Below are positions 30,120-42,100 of a DNA stretch of 64,000 nucleotides, one piece after another. Within the stretch, counting starts at the first letter, position 1. The number at the start of each line of letters is the position of its first letter. The position numbers and the translations under genes were made by a program. The stretch lies in NCBI GenBank assembly GCA_031213475.1, contig JARUPZ010000026.1, positions 2,932,823 through 2,996,822 of the forward strand. Direction: 5' to 3'. The DNA comes from Nereocystis luetkeana. Lineage: Eukaryota > Sar > Phaeophyceae > Laminariales > Laminariaceae. The notes below the pieces were generated by a model. The model did no database searches. It worked only from the letters and a program-made list of their open reading frames with translations, and was not told where the DNA came from.

Positions 30120-30245
30120 CGTGTGTGTTGTCTTCACGTTAAATCGTCCTTTCTACCCAGCTTCATCAGTACACCCAGTGTCTGTCCTGATTTCCCTATC
30201 CTAGAGAGAAACAAATTATGTGGTCACAGACTGTGAGACAGAGAG
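30120..30245 (-). repeat. AC-tailed SINE-like repeat (family S), diverged copy
   Basis: GTGTGTGTTGTCTTCACGTTAAA, CCCAGTGTCTGTCC and TATGTGGTCACAGA follow the family order in reverse. It precedes the decayed LINE at 30735, as the spacer copy precedes the inverted LINE at 9350. Confidence 0.6.
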
Positions 30246-30734
30246 ATACCAAAAGCGAAAAATAACCGCAAATTCATGGGAGAAGCAAGTGAGATACACG
30301 CGTACCGGGTACGATAGCACAACAACACAAGCAAGACCAGAAAATACAAGACAAAAAAAGACAATTGAAAATATCTGAAATGAGGTTGAATGCAAATGAC
30401 GCAAGGAGATCAGAAAGGTTGACCAGAAGGAAAACATACGTTCCAACGAGGACAGATAGATGCTGCACGGACGGAGCAACCCTAAGAGATACCGGCACAA
30501 GGACGACGGGGAGGGGAAAGAAAGCAAAGGGAGAGACAAGACAAAGAGCAAGAAGGAAGAGAGAAGGAATCGAGAGTCCGTGCTGCCGCCGTCGCGCCCT
30601 CTCCCTAATGAAAAAATCATCAAGAAACAGACAAAAACTGCTAGAATCCAAGGGCGTGTTGAACCCGTACCTACTGTGGCCACCCGACTTATCATTCGTT
30701 TTTGCATTCGCCGACAGCTGTATCAGTACGGCCG

Positions 30735-31560
30735 CGCCCCCCCCCCCCCCCACACACCCCTCCTCTTGTCGCTTGTCGCCGCCCTTGGCGCCTTCAGCTG
30801 CGTGGCGCAGCCAGCTTCTCTGCGCATCGTCCCTGTGCCACCCCGCCATGAAAACAGTCCGCCGCTTCGACGACCCCCCCCGTACCACTTCCCGCTCTCA
30901 GCCGCCCTCGGCCATAACACCGTATCTACTGCGAGCAGCAAAGTGGAGTTTTCCGTAGACCCCTGCGGCGGCTTGAAAAACCCTAAGGTCTTCTGCTAGA
31001 CAGTTGACCCACTCCTTTTCTGGATGGCCTGGTCCCGGGTGCTCCCCACCAGCCATCGCCCCAGACATCACCCGACGGGCCAGGCTCTCATTGGCCGTCC
31101 GCTGTACCGCTCGCGCAAGGAGGAGGCGTCGTTAGCGGATGGCCGTCTCAACGCTCTCGCATTGTGCTTTATTGAGGGCCTTGACGCACGAAACTAGGCC
31201 GTCAGTGCGTTGTCGGCGCTGGAAGGCAATGATCCGTAGGAGGAGTTTGTGGCGTGCCGTTCGGAGGTCAGCGAAGTGCTCCTAGCCAAGAACCCACGTC
31301 ACACACCCTTACAAAAGCAGGGTCTCCATCACCTCGGCCTTTTAGCATGCGCACTTTTAGAGTGAACGGGGGCATCCTCCGTATCGTACAGCTCCCATTA
31401 TATAATGATTGTGGCATGCGCACACGAGTCGGGCCCGTCGTGTGATCTCCGTCACGATGTCAGCGGTTGCGGCGGCAAGGCCGCCCAGGTACAAAGACCG
31501 CATCGTCTGTCTGAACCTCCGTCCCGCTGCTTCGATACGTACATGTGTACGTAGTCGGCG
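30735..31560 (-). pseudogene. decayed LINE fragment (RT C-terminal region)
   Basis: On the minus strand, frames related to the LINE C-terminal half can be followed with frameshifts: IEAAGRRFRQTMRSLYLGG, then a region matching TLLYGCVTW in frame-broken form, then VDTVLWPRAAESGKWYGG matching VETALWSTAAKKVGKWYRG. It is a 5'-truncated, frame-broken copy of a related but distinct LINE subfamily. Confidence 0.75.
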
Positions 31561-32698
31561 GCTTTTGTTATACCAGGTACCAGGTAGTCTATTTTGTCCT
31601 GTCGACGACGCCACGTGTTAAGATCATGGTCGGGACACTCTGTATCCCTCGACAGGTTTGCCTACTAAGCCGGTACTCGTTGGTACTCACGTTGTGTTGT
31701 TTGCTTAAAGAGATAGAAGAAGAGCAGCTTTATTCCTTTCGTGCACGCGGACACTGGGAGCCAAACTCGTGCCTCGCTGGGAAAACCCCTGGTTTTCCAT
31801 CTACGATACGCCCCCCCAAGTACTACAAATACGATCCCAATACCTGAGCCCAGGTAACTACCGGGCTTTCAGCCTTATTCAAGGCAGTATCATAACACAG
31901 CTAACGAACTTACAGCCCTCTAAAACAGCCTTCATCATGTTGACGCGCAAGCCTACGAGTTCTACTGTAATCAGGCCAGGCTCGACAAACACTGGGTGGG
32001 GTGCTTGCAGTTGCTGCTGCTGCTGCTGCTGGCAATGGCCGCCTGTTTGAGATCACATGGTTCATGCTGGGTACGGTATTGATTCTAGGCTGCGCCTGCG
32101 CTCTACGATAGATCCCATCGACGAAGTGCAGTGCTGCCTGTGCGATGCTGCTGCTGTATCGAGCGAGCTACAGCAGCACGTACTAATGTACCGTTACAGA
32201 ATAGCGGACCCTGGACAGCGTTCGTGAAGGAGACAGGACGGCAAGCGCGCGAGCAACAGAGATGAGGAGGGAGGGGGGAGCGCGCGGACAACGTTGCTGC
32301 CTCCTTCCTTACTGCTGCTGTGCCGGAGCTGTCTGCTGCTTTAGACAACAGTGTGCAGAATAGCCCCCTTGACGCCCACAGCTAGCAGCACCTATACCTG
32401 TATTAATACCAGGCTCAAGGCTGAAGGTACCTCGTACCAGGTACCGTTAAAATCCAACAGTTACGCTCTCCCAATGGGTCCATGCTATCGGCCGACCTGT
32501 GCCCTCTATCCTCTCTCATCTGTGGCGCGCGTTTCACCGCGGCGAAGCAGCCCGCGTCGTGCACGTGGCGCTCATGCCCACCTACGCACTCGTAGGATGT
32601 GATGCGTACACACAAGGACGCCAAACGTTTCAATTCGTCCTTCGCACCAGAGTATCATACGTACCCAAGATGAGAGGCCTACCGCTACACTACGTACG
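31561..32698. other. interval with no supportable gene
   Basis: Contains several CCAGGTACC palindromes, a short CTG run near 32015 and scattered TACGTACGT. Small open frames lack any recognisable domain or splice-consistent extension. Confidence 0.5.
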
Positions 32699-32794
32699 TT
32701 AACCACTTTAGGACTGCAGTCCCGTTTTTGGGGAAGACTACTTGGATTTTGAGTGATTAGCCCCTATCACGGGACTGCGGTACTAAACGGTTAA
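32699..32794. mobile_element. TTAA-flanked hairpin MITE M2, copy f
   Basis: TTAACCACTTTAGGACTGCA at the left and TACTAAACGGTTAA at the right. TTAA is present on both sides; the arms have a few mismatches. Confidence 0.82.
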
Positions 32795-33829
32795 ATACCA
32801 GTGCGACGTCGTATGTACGAATAGAATACCGGCCGAGTATGTAATGTACCGGGTATAGAGTACACATAAAGCAGTACCAGCAAATGCTTCGAATACGTAC
32901 TGCTTTGCTGTACAGGGGGGACAAAAGATTCTGCTGGGTGAGGTCTCGGACTTGCCGGAAAGTCGCAGTGCCAGAACCACTTGGACACGATGGCGCTGAA
33001 CCGCGGCAAGGCCTGGGCATCTCGCGGGCGAATGAGAACCCCATACCACCAGCCCAGAGCACGAGTCCCTTCGAGTACGAGTACGTGTGTCGACTTGGGT
33101 GGACTGCTATGATATGTACGGTACGATACACTCTCTGCTGTCGTGAATAAATTCGAAAATGATGCCCAAGAATCAAGACGAGTTTCCTGTCACAGAAGCA
33201 GGGACGCTCTGCGCGGAAAGGGAGTGGTGGAAGCTGTGCCAGACAGCACAATCGAGCCACGACCGTGACAATTTGAATATTCTTGCCGTCTCACCTGGAT
33301 TTGGATTCGCAGCGAGCTTGTGCAGCCGTGTGGGGTGAATAGCACTGGGCTGAGCACCGCTGCGACTCCTGTCTGGTGAGAGGAGATTTGGTGTAAATTG
33401 AAAAGGTTTTATTGAGAGAAAAGGCGTTACGGATATGGTGCCACAGTTGGATAAAGTGAAAAAAACTGGGGGAAAAAACGCACAAAATCCAGCAGCGGCT
33501 CGGGCTTCGACACATACATGGAGACAGTCCATATCTATCGACGTCCATGGTTCACCCGTCTCAACGTTTGTCTTTCTCTGGTAGTTTCAACGTGCATCAG
33601 GGAAGCCGCAGAGTAGCAGCAGGGGCTGCAATGCGCAGCACAAAATTTATGTAATAATTGGTGGTTGCCTTGGATATCTACTCTTCTTCTTGGTGCGCGG
33701 GTTGAACACGTACGTCTGATTAGTGGACTCAGCCCCCGAAGGACCTGGCAGGGTAGCTATGGGTCTGTCATATCATACATATGATGTGTGGGACGAAGCT
33801 CCATGATATGTATCGGATGCACATCATTT
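32795..33829. other. interval with no supportable gene
   Basis: Mixed-composition DNA between two MITEs. Open frames up to about 165 codons exist on the minus strand but have no recognised domain. Confidence 0.45.
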
Positions 33830-34033
33830 GACATTTTCATGGCACTGCCCGCGACATGCCGCGGCAAAAAGCTCCACCGCAACCCTAACCCTAACGCCAA
33901 CATGTCGCGGCATGTCGCGGCAAAAGCTCCACCGCAACCGTAACCCTAACCCCAACGCGCAGGCCTTGCCGTGGCATGCCGCGACGTGCCGCGGCACATG
34001 CCCCGGCATGTCGCGGACAGTGCCACGAAAATT
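33830..34033. mobile_element. MITE-like inverted repeat with CCGCGACATGCCG core
   Basis: Ends TTTTCATGGCACTGCCCGCG and CGCGGACAGTGCCACGAAAA are inverted. The interior has repeated CATGTCGCGGCA palindromes and two AAAAGCTCCACCGCAACC(C/G)TAAC units. No coding capacity. Confidence 0.65.
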
Positions 34034-35193
34034 CAAATGCTTAAAGTGTAGTGTACACTGCATGTATCCTGGTGGTGGTTGCAAAATATATACACACCCT
34101 CTCCCTTTGGTTTCGCGGTGTGGAGTGAGTACCACTTTTTATGTACCAGCCGGCGTGAAGCATCGAAGTATCGGTGTGCCTTGTTCATGAAAACGTACTG
34201 CGCTGTGCGAAACTCGAGCACCAGGTATACCATATTGAGTTCGCTCGGAGGTACTGGCGGTATGATACTACGGCGGTGCGTACGTACTTATTGTAGTGAG
34301 TACATACTCTTGTACTCGTAGTGCGCACGCATGAGTCAGATTGGGGAGTGAGCCGCAGCAAGGAGAGCATCGAAGTTTCGGTGGCGCACTCAATTGCGGT
34401 AAACATGTGAGTACTCGTAGTAGGTATAGGCGTGTGTTGCGAGCAGACAGCCTGCGAATAAAAGAAAATTGCACCCTCTCGCGGAGTGCTATACCGGCGC
34501 TGGCCATATGTGGACTTTGGAGGTAAGTAATAATTAATGAACAAAATTCATCCATCCATCCAATATTATTGCGTTCTTCCTCAACCCCCCCCCCCCCCCT
34601 TGCTCCAGCGAGGGTCTACTGCATGGTAACACGACTCCGGCCATGCATCATAATGAGTGCCCCCCCCCCTCAGTTCTTGACTCCCCCCTAATAATAGCAA
34701 GATTTTTTTCCTCGTTTATAGAATCAACCGAGACACGGCACTCAACTTCAGTCGTAAATAGGTCAGAATAGGTCAGACAAGAAACGGGAAATAAATGAGT
34801 ATTTGTTGTTGTCTGCTATCTGCACTCACCTGCCTCCTGCCTCTCCCGGAAACACGAGAAATAAAGTCTGCTGCATTTATTTTTTGGGCGTATCGGTCTA
34901 AATGACCTTTCGATCTCATGCAATTTCCCCCCACAAGCAAGCGAGGACAGAGTTTTTAGAAGAAGACGTTACGCCCCCCCAGTTTACTGTCGTTGGTTGT
35001 TATTCGCCATATATATACTCTTATACTCCGTAGACACAAGCAAGACAGGCAGAGGCTCCGACAACTCCCCAGTGGAAGAATACCCACCACTGATGTACGG
35101 AGGGCGCTTGGACCAGATTTTCTTCAACAACTCATCACATGAAAAAACGGTCAGAACGGAAAACACACACCGGAGCGCTGTGTGGTCACAATA
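34034..35193. other. interval with no supportable gene
   Basis: Holds a reverse remnant of the CATGCATGG repeat family (34600-34670) after a C-run near 34590, and no domain-bearing frame. Confidence 0.5.
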
Positions 35194-35298
35194 TTACGGG
35201 GGACCATAGTTAATAGGACCTATGGTATACATAAAAACCTATATATTTAACCATTCTTACGGACAATATTTGGTCCTATATACTACGGTCCCCCGTAA
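35194..35298. mobile_element. MITE family M1, copy 7
   Basis: Ends TTACGGGGGACCATAG and TACGGTCCCCCGTAA with TA flanks; core closely matches copies 1 and 6. Confidence 0.88.
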
Positions 35299-36111
35299 TA
35301 GGACGATTTAAGACAAAATACGATTTTATATTTTATTTCTCCTCCAGTTTTGGATTTCTTTATTTTAGAAACCCCACCACGACTCCCCTCCCTCACCCCC
35401 GGTTCGTTTTTCGTTTTTTTCGTTTTTCATGCGAGGTGCCGAAAAAAGGCCGGTCCGCGCGCCCCCTGATTGCACGGTACATTGATATACATCATATACA
35501 ATGCAAACACTGAACGGAGGCACGCATGCCTCGTAGAAGTAGAGTAATGGCATTCGGTGTTTCGGTTACGTCCATCCCGAAAACCGAGGCGCGAGAAGTC
35601 CTTCGAAAAAAAAGGGTTAAGTTAAACACACTGCCTGTTGGATAACAGCGCGAGAACCACTTCCACTCGGGAGGCAGCAGTACTCCGTACCGGAATACAA
35701 AAACTCGTATCGTACCTTATATACGCTATAGCTTGAAAAAACTTTGAGGACACAAAAGTACTACTGCTGCTGCCACGCTCGTACTGTAATAGAAAGCACT
35801 ACAGGTAGCATCACAACATCACACACCAATCGCTTCATGCTCCACACCCCGTTCGGTCATACCTGGTAGACAAAAAAGGTACACGGTGCTTCACACCCCC
35901 TCGTCCCCCCTCGTCAATTCCGATCCGATCGCGCGAACCTCAAAGGCCGGCACCCCCCCCCCCCCTTCTGTCCTCTTCCCTCCCTCGCTATTCCTGCCAT
36001 TCCCTGTCTGGTCTCCTTTTGCCCTCCCCCCTGGGCCCAATCTTCACTTGTTTTCTTTCTCTCAACATCTCTCAAAATTACATTTTTCTGTCTCACTTTT
36101 TGCTCTTAACG

Positions 36112-37278
36112 TTAGCACCCCCCCCTCTCTTCGCCAACCCGCGCCTTCTGCACAGCCCCCCCCGTCGCCAACGCTCCCACCCCCGCACCCCCCTCCAACG
36201 GTTCACGCCTTCTCTTGTTATCTACAACTCCACCCTCGCCCCCAGCAGCGGTCGCAATGGCCGCCGCGTCTCCAACCCCACCCACCCCTAACCTCAAGCT
36301 CGCCATACTCCCCGGTCCGACCGCGGGCCCGATGGGCAACGCACCATTCTCTACAAACTCCCCGCCGCATCGTATCTCTTCCCCCTCACCACCACCGCCA
36401 CCGCCTCCACTGCTACTGCCACCGCCACTATCAACGCCACCCCCGCTTTTCTCAGACGCGCCTGATTGACCCACCGGACGAGGTCCTGTCGGTGGGCCAA
36501 TCGCAGGGCCGATGACCGAACCATCGCCCCCGGAAGATCGAGGAAAACCGTTACCTCCCTCTTTCGGCCGCGCCCCGGCACAGGAACCCGCCGCTGCTGC
36601 TATCGCCTCGCCCTCTTGTCGAACGCCGCCACCATTACCTCGTCGTGCGGAGGCGGTGCTCATGCTCTCTGCCCCCCCCCCCCTTCCTCCTCCCGCAGTG
36701 GCAGATGTAGCAACGCCTGGAACTGCTTCGGCGCTTCTCCCTTCTCCTTTTTCCCCTATTTCTCTTTTTGCCCCTCCTTCTTCGGCGACATAAACGACAG
36801 CGGGGGCCGCAGCAGCGGCTGCTGCCATTAAGGGCGTCCGCACTATCTTTTCCTCCTTCCCCCCCCCCTGCTCCCCCCCTCCTCGCGCATCGTTCATGGA
36901 AGGTAGAGGCAAGGGTCCCCGAGATGGGCCGATCGGACCGCCCCCACCCCCCCCACCGCCACCACCAACACCAACATGACGGGTGCGGGGGGGCGACCGC
37001 GACACCCCCTTACCGACGGCCCCCTTACCGATGGAACCTTTCTTCGCGGTGGTAGAAACCGGGGGTCCCAAAGGGCCCACCACGGCGGTAGGGCCCCCGG
37101 AGGGGCCCCGCATCGGGCTTGTGTTTCTTTTGGCGTTCCGGGGGGCAGGGGATGGGCCGGAGGGTCCCCTGGGTCCCCTGGGGGGACCGATGGGACCGAT
37201 GGGACCTATAGGGCCGATGGGGGCCCCCGGAGCGGTCTTCTTGGCCTTGCTGTCTTCAAGCAGGTCCTCTGGGAACTT
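36112..37278 (-). CDS. doubtful Gly/Pro/Ala-rich exon with IGP motifs
   Basis: A minus-strand frame is open from a possible acceptor (CAAAAG at 37284-37279) to a stop at 36112. It starts FPEDLLEDSKAKKTAPGAPI, has repeated IGPIGP and GPRGP motifs, poly-Gly and poly-Ala, and later SVIGPAIGPPTGP and LPIGPAVGPG. The IGPA-x-GPP motifs faintly recall GPALPP-motif proteins, but the DUF3752 domain is not seen. The C-runs on the plus strand could produce such a frame by chance. No start codon or partner exon was found. Treat as an unproven exon. Confidence 0.25.
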   Translation of the reverse strand, partial: KFPEDLLEDSKAKKTAPGAPIGPIGPIGPIGPPRGPRGPSGPSPAPRNAKRNTSPMRGPSGGPTAVVGPLGPPVSTTAKKGSIGKGAVGKGVSRSPPRTRHVGVGGGGGGGGGGPIGPSRGPLPLPSMNDARGGGEQGGGKEEKIVRTPLMAAAAAAAPAVVYVAEEGGAKREIGEKGEGRSAEAVPGVATSATAGGGRGGGAESMSTASARRGNGGGVRQEGEAIAAAAGSCAGARPKEGGNGFPRSSGGDGSVIGPAIGPPTGPRPVGQSGASEKSGGGVDSGGGSSSGGGGGGGEGEEIRCGGEFVENGALPIGPAVGPGSMASLRLGVGGVGDAAAIATAAGGEGGVVDNKRRREPLEGGAGVGALATGGAVQKARVGEERGGC

Positions 37279-37829
37279 TTGATTCGTGGGACGTGCGAGA
37301 GGGGGAGGGGAGCAGTGAGAGGGGCGTGGAGGGATATGCTGACAGTGAGGGAGGGAGGACGGTTAACCCTTCAAGAGCTGAGGGAGAGGGGAGGCGGTAG
37401 GGAGGGGGGGGGGGGGGGGTCGTAAGGATGCAACTGTTCATGTGCGGGTTTCTGTTCTCGAAGGCGTGAAGGAGGCGGGGGGGAGGGGGGGGGGGGGGGG
37501 GGGGGCACTCCCATTTTTGGGGAGAAACTACGTACGTACCTGGTATTAATAGTTGGAACCAGTGCGGACTGATTTGTGCAGTAGTACATAAAGGGCCTGA
37601 GAGATGCGGAGGTTGAAAAGAGAAGGGGAGCGAGATGAGCGCATTGTGTTGCGCCATTAACCCTTTCGGGACTTGCCTGGTTACAAGTACGGACTTACTT
37701 GATTGTTAAAGCATGGACTTAAAGTAGTTGATATCCAAAAGTATGGTCTCCCTCGCTTATTAAGGTATGGACTCACTTGCTTATAGTATGGAAGGAAAAA
37801 TTGACGACAAACACAAAAAAATGACGATC

Positions 37830-37862
37830 GCAGCAGCAGCAGCAGCAGCAGCAGCACCTGAA
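37830..37862. repeat. short (CAG)n tract
   Basis: About nine CAG triplets. Confidence 0.8.
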
Positions 37863-38027
37863 GCAGAAGCAGCGGCCACTGCATGGATGGGGCATGACAA
37901 TAAATGTTGGTGTACGTACGGCCTACGACGCAGGGAGTCGTGGCACAACACGATGCGGGGCGCAGCACGTATCCTACCCTTCCTACTGCTGCGCCCCCCA
38001 ACACAACTACGGGGGAACAGAGTACTA

Positions 38028-38135
38028 CTACGGGGTACCATAGTAAATAGGACCTACGGTACACTCAAAAACCTATATATTTCCCTATTTGTATTCACAA
38101 TATTTAGTCCTATTTACTATGATGGTCCCTAGTAA
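38028..38135. mobile_element. MITE family M1, copy 8
   Basis: Ends CTACGGGGTACCATAG and CTATGATGGTCCCTAGTAA, a slightly degenerate pair with the normal core. Confidence 0.78.
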
Positions 38136-38275
38136 TATTAATAGTCAGAACCAACTATGGTGAACACATGGGGGGGTATACGTGATTTTTGCGTCCATCA
38201 TGAGTTCTGATTCTTATTACATAAACCCACCCCGCACAATATACTACCGTATGCCACTCCGGGCGGGATTACCTA

Positions 38276-38374
38276 TTAACCCTTTTAGGACTGCAGTTCC
38301 GTTCTGGGGGCAAACTACTTGAAAATTGACTGTTTTGACCCCAAAACGGGAACTACAGCACTCACAAAGGTTAG
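38276..38374. mobile_element. TTAA-flanked hairpin MITE M2, copy g
   Basis: TTAACCCTTTTAGGACTGCA at the left; the right end is degenerate (CAAAGGTTAG). Confidence 0.78.
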
Positions 38375-38845
38375 AGCCTAAACGCTCCTCGTATTTACGC
38401 CCAGAGACGGTAAACGCAAGAAAACACACAAAACACACACATCCCCGCGTGGGACAAATTTTTCCATCGTGGCCGATTTCCTCCAACACGAGGAGGGGGG
38501 AGGGGACAGCACACACAACACACAAAAACTACAATGGTTGCTTTGGAAAATAGATCTCGTCGAGAAGTTTCCACGTACGTATAGACGCATCGCTGGAACT
38601 TTGTTATGATAGCACCCACTCTCTCCGTTGGCGAGAGAAAAAAAAAAACAAGAACGTTCTGGGAAAATTTCCCGCGGGGTTGTCGAGAGAAAAGTAAGAG
38701 TCTCGGGGGAGTTTGTCCGCGGGGGTTCGTTATCTTACGTGCTATACGTACGGCATTATACTCGTGAGAAGACCATTGGCAAGACCTCACATACGAAGGA
38801 CGATATATATGGATCCCAAAATGGTCAAAGGCAACCAGGGCGCCT

Positions 38846-39000
38846 CACGGGTCATGACCCGATCCGCGGGTCGGGTCAGCAGGTCTTGAAAAAATCAAGG
38901 GTCGGGTCGGGTCGGTCTATTAATAGGAGGTTTCCAAAATCTCCCGGGTCGGGCTAGGTCACCCTGACCCGACCCGACCCGACGATATTCGACCTAACCG
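38846..39000. repeat. GGGTC/GACCC inverted repeat element, copy 1
   Basis: CACGGGTCATGACCCG, then (GGGTC)n, a TTGAAAAAAT or TTTCCAAAAT spacer, then (GACCC)n. The opposed pentamer runs can pair. A similar element lies at 41408-41600. Confidence 0.7.
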
Positions 39001-39016
39001 GTCAATAGTCCTGGCC

Positions 39017-39193
39017 TTAACACACCGCTCTTTTCACCGGCCGAAACCTGGGGGGTCGCACCTTCTTTTCCTGGCCGTCGGCGATGGCGGCGTCCCTTTC
39101 CCGCCTGAGCTTCACCTCGAAAGCCTCCAGCTGCGCCATGAAACCCTCGTGCGGGTTCACGATCGGTCGGCGCGCGACCAAGTACGCCATCGC
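39017..39193 (-). CDS. DUSP exon 4
   Basis: Acceptor GCGTGCAG then GCGATGGCG, phase 0; encodes AMAYLVARRPIVNPHEGF to the stop TAA at 39019-39017. Confidence 0.93.
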   Translation of the reverse strand, partial: AMAYLVARRPIVNPHEGFMAQLEAFEVKLRRERDAAIADGQEKKVRPPRFRPVKRAVC

Positions 39194-42100
39194 CTGCACG
39201 CCAAAATATGGTTCCATTAGCACGCGGAGCGGGGTGGGGTGGGGTGGGATGCGGTGGGCTGAGGAGGGGTGGGGTGCGGTTCGGGACGACGAAATATACG
39301 GTCCAAAGCCGCCATAGATGGACGTTACCGGCTCATGATTCAAGCATACTGATTGGTCGGCCTAAATACGTACCGCATACTTCGACAGCACTTTCCGAGA
39401 CCTTCGATTCGTTGGTTGATACACTTCACCGTATACTTCGACACCAGGTTCGATGTCTCTTGACTGGTCGGTAAACTAGACACGTAAATTTCGGCGCCAC
39501 GATCGGGTCTCTTGATTGCTTGCTCTAACACATCATCCCATCTTTCGAAACCAACTTTCACGCTTGCTGATTGGTTCGTATTCGATCTCACCGCAAACTA
39601 CAATACCGCGTTAAACACGTTACATCCGACCTGCACCCACGTGTTTAGGGACAACATACTTGGATTAAGTGTAGGCTGCTTGTTTGCGTTTGTAAACGGG
39701 AACGTTTCAAGGCTATCGGTTCGTTGGTACTAAATCTCGCCGCATGTTCGATACGACGTGAAGTCCCAAGCCTTTTGATTGGTTGACATATAATCCCACC
39801 GCATCTTTCGACAGCCCCCTGGTGCTCATGAGGTAAGCGGCCACCACGGTGCTGCTCCTGCTGACCCCCTTGTTGCAGTGCACCAACACTCTCCCGTAAA
39901 AGCTCCCCTGCGGAGAAAGATCCGAGAAGATTCGCGGCACGAGGACCAAGAGGAAGCGCACACCACGTAACAGTGATACGTGCAACCGCGTTAAACCATA
40001 TGGTAGGATAAGGGAAGGCAGGGTAGGGAAGGCAGGGTAGGGTATGGTAGGGCAGGGCAGAGGAGAGGGGAGGGAAGCTAGGGGAGTAGAAGGTAGGGTA
40101 GTGCAGGAGAGGGGGGGGGGCGGGCGGGGGAGGAGACATAAAGCCGAGTTATTAGATTTGAACCCAGACGCCAAACGAGGCAACAGTTGTACTGCTACAG
40201 CGGGTGACCCAGTAACCCAGACCCTGGCGTGAGGGTTGAACCAGACACTGGATGTGACCACACACGTCGCGAAGTTGATATGTGGGAGGTGGTCGTGTTC
40301 GACACATGCACACATGCGGACGGACCGTCCGCAGCTACAACAAACACGGCGGTAAGGCTACAACTGCTGTACGCCAGCGGAACTACTGTACAGCAGTCGA
40401 GCTCCTCCAAAGCAGTAGAGCTACGTACTGATGTACGGCAGTAGCGTACTGCTATGGTGTACTATTCATAGCTCCAATTTAGTACGATAATAAGGCATCG
40501 TCGTCAGCAAACCTGCCCGACGAAAGAAGTATAGCAAGCAAGGTGCTACACCAGACCCCCTTGCTGTTGAAAACCCCCAGCAGAGCTACTGCTCGTTCAA
40601 CAGTATAGCCACTGTACAACAGCAGTACAGCTACTGCAATACACCAGTAGCTACACGCTGCAGTAGACATACTGAAAACAATCAAAGCGATGTACTGATG
40701 TGGTACATACGAGTTGGTCAGTCGTGGGAACGGGGGAACTCTGTGTTGTATAGTTGAGAGGATATACGCGCGGCCATGTTAGTTCAGTTTGCATGTTGGA
40801 ACACATCTTGTGTGTGCTTTCTTCGTCTCGTCTCGATTTTTTTTTTTAGGCAGCCGAGTTTCGTTTTTTTATGGTTTTTCGGATCTTCCTATTAATAGGG
40901 CTCCAGCACCTTTGTGTGACCACGGACACCTTCGTCAGAGAGTTCATGTGAGAACAGCAACAACAACATGCAACATGAGAGCTACTGCATAGTCAGTAGA
41001 GCTACTGGCTACTGCTGTGTAGCCGTAGCGCACTACAGCAGTGCCTGGTATTCTACAATCGGTCTTTTCTTCTCGTCACTTTCACCTTCTCAGCGGTCAA
41101 GATCCACGAGACCTACGTACCAAAAACATGAACAGCAGCAGCAGCAGTAGCAAACCTGCTCGATGAAGGAAATGCAGGATTCGAAGTGCTGCAGGAGATC
41201 CTCCCCCCTGTTGTCGAACACCGCCACTCGCTTGTACGTCATCGACCGATCCTTCTCGAAGAAGCTCGGCACACCATTGGTCGGGTCCATTCTGCCGCGG
41301 GCCCAGTAGACAAGTAGAGCAGAACAGGGAGTTTAAGAAGAATGAGGAGGCGACGTTACACCAAGTATTAGCTACAGTAATACCAGTCAGCTCGCGACTA
41401 TTAGGGCTGTTCACGGGTCGCGTCCAACCTCGCGGGTCAGGCAAGGTCGAGTCGGGTTAGGGTGACCCGACCCGACCCGACCCGACCCGACCCGTGAGAG
41501 TTTGAAAAATCCCTGACCCGACCCGACTCGATCCGACCCGGCACGTGAGCTATATACTTTTCCCTGACCCGACCCGCGGGACGGGCCATGACGTCATGAC
41601 CTCGCCAAGAGCCCTCTGGCGAAACACAAGGGAGATTGGAAAATTTCGCGGAATGTTCAAAAGTTCCCTTATAATTATGCACGTATGATATGATACGTAG
41701 GATTGCGGATCGAAACGGTTATACAGCAGCAGCAGTACGAGTAGCATCAGCATCAGCAGCAGCAGCAGCAGCAGCAACCAGCGCCGGTCATGGGGGTGAG
41801 ACTACCCGTGCAAGACGCAAGACGGCAACATGGCACACACACCTCGGATGACTTGAAAAAACGGAGTTCCTCAACAACAGGAAGACTCGTAAATTCGCAA
41901 ACAACAGCAACAACAACATAGGCCGAGCAATATAAGCCGAGCAACGCCGTCTATGGAAAGTGATCTCGACGAGAACTTCTCAAAAGCCGTCATTTTCGAT
42001 GGGTGCGTCCTCTATTTTAGTAGAAACACCGCCATATCCAAAGACGTCAGGAGACAGAGTTTTTTGCTTTGACATGCCTCGACCGACACCAAACTGCTAG

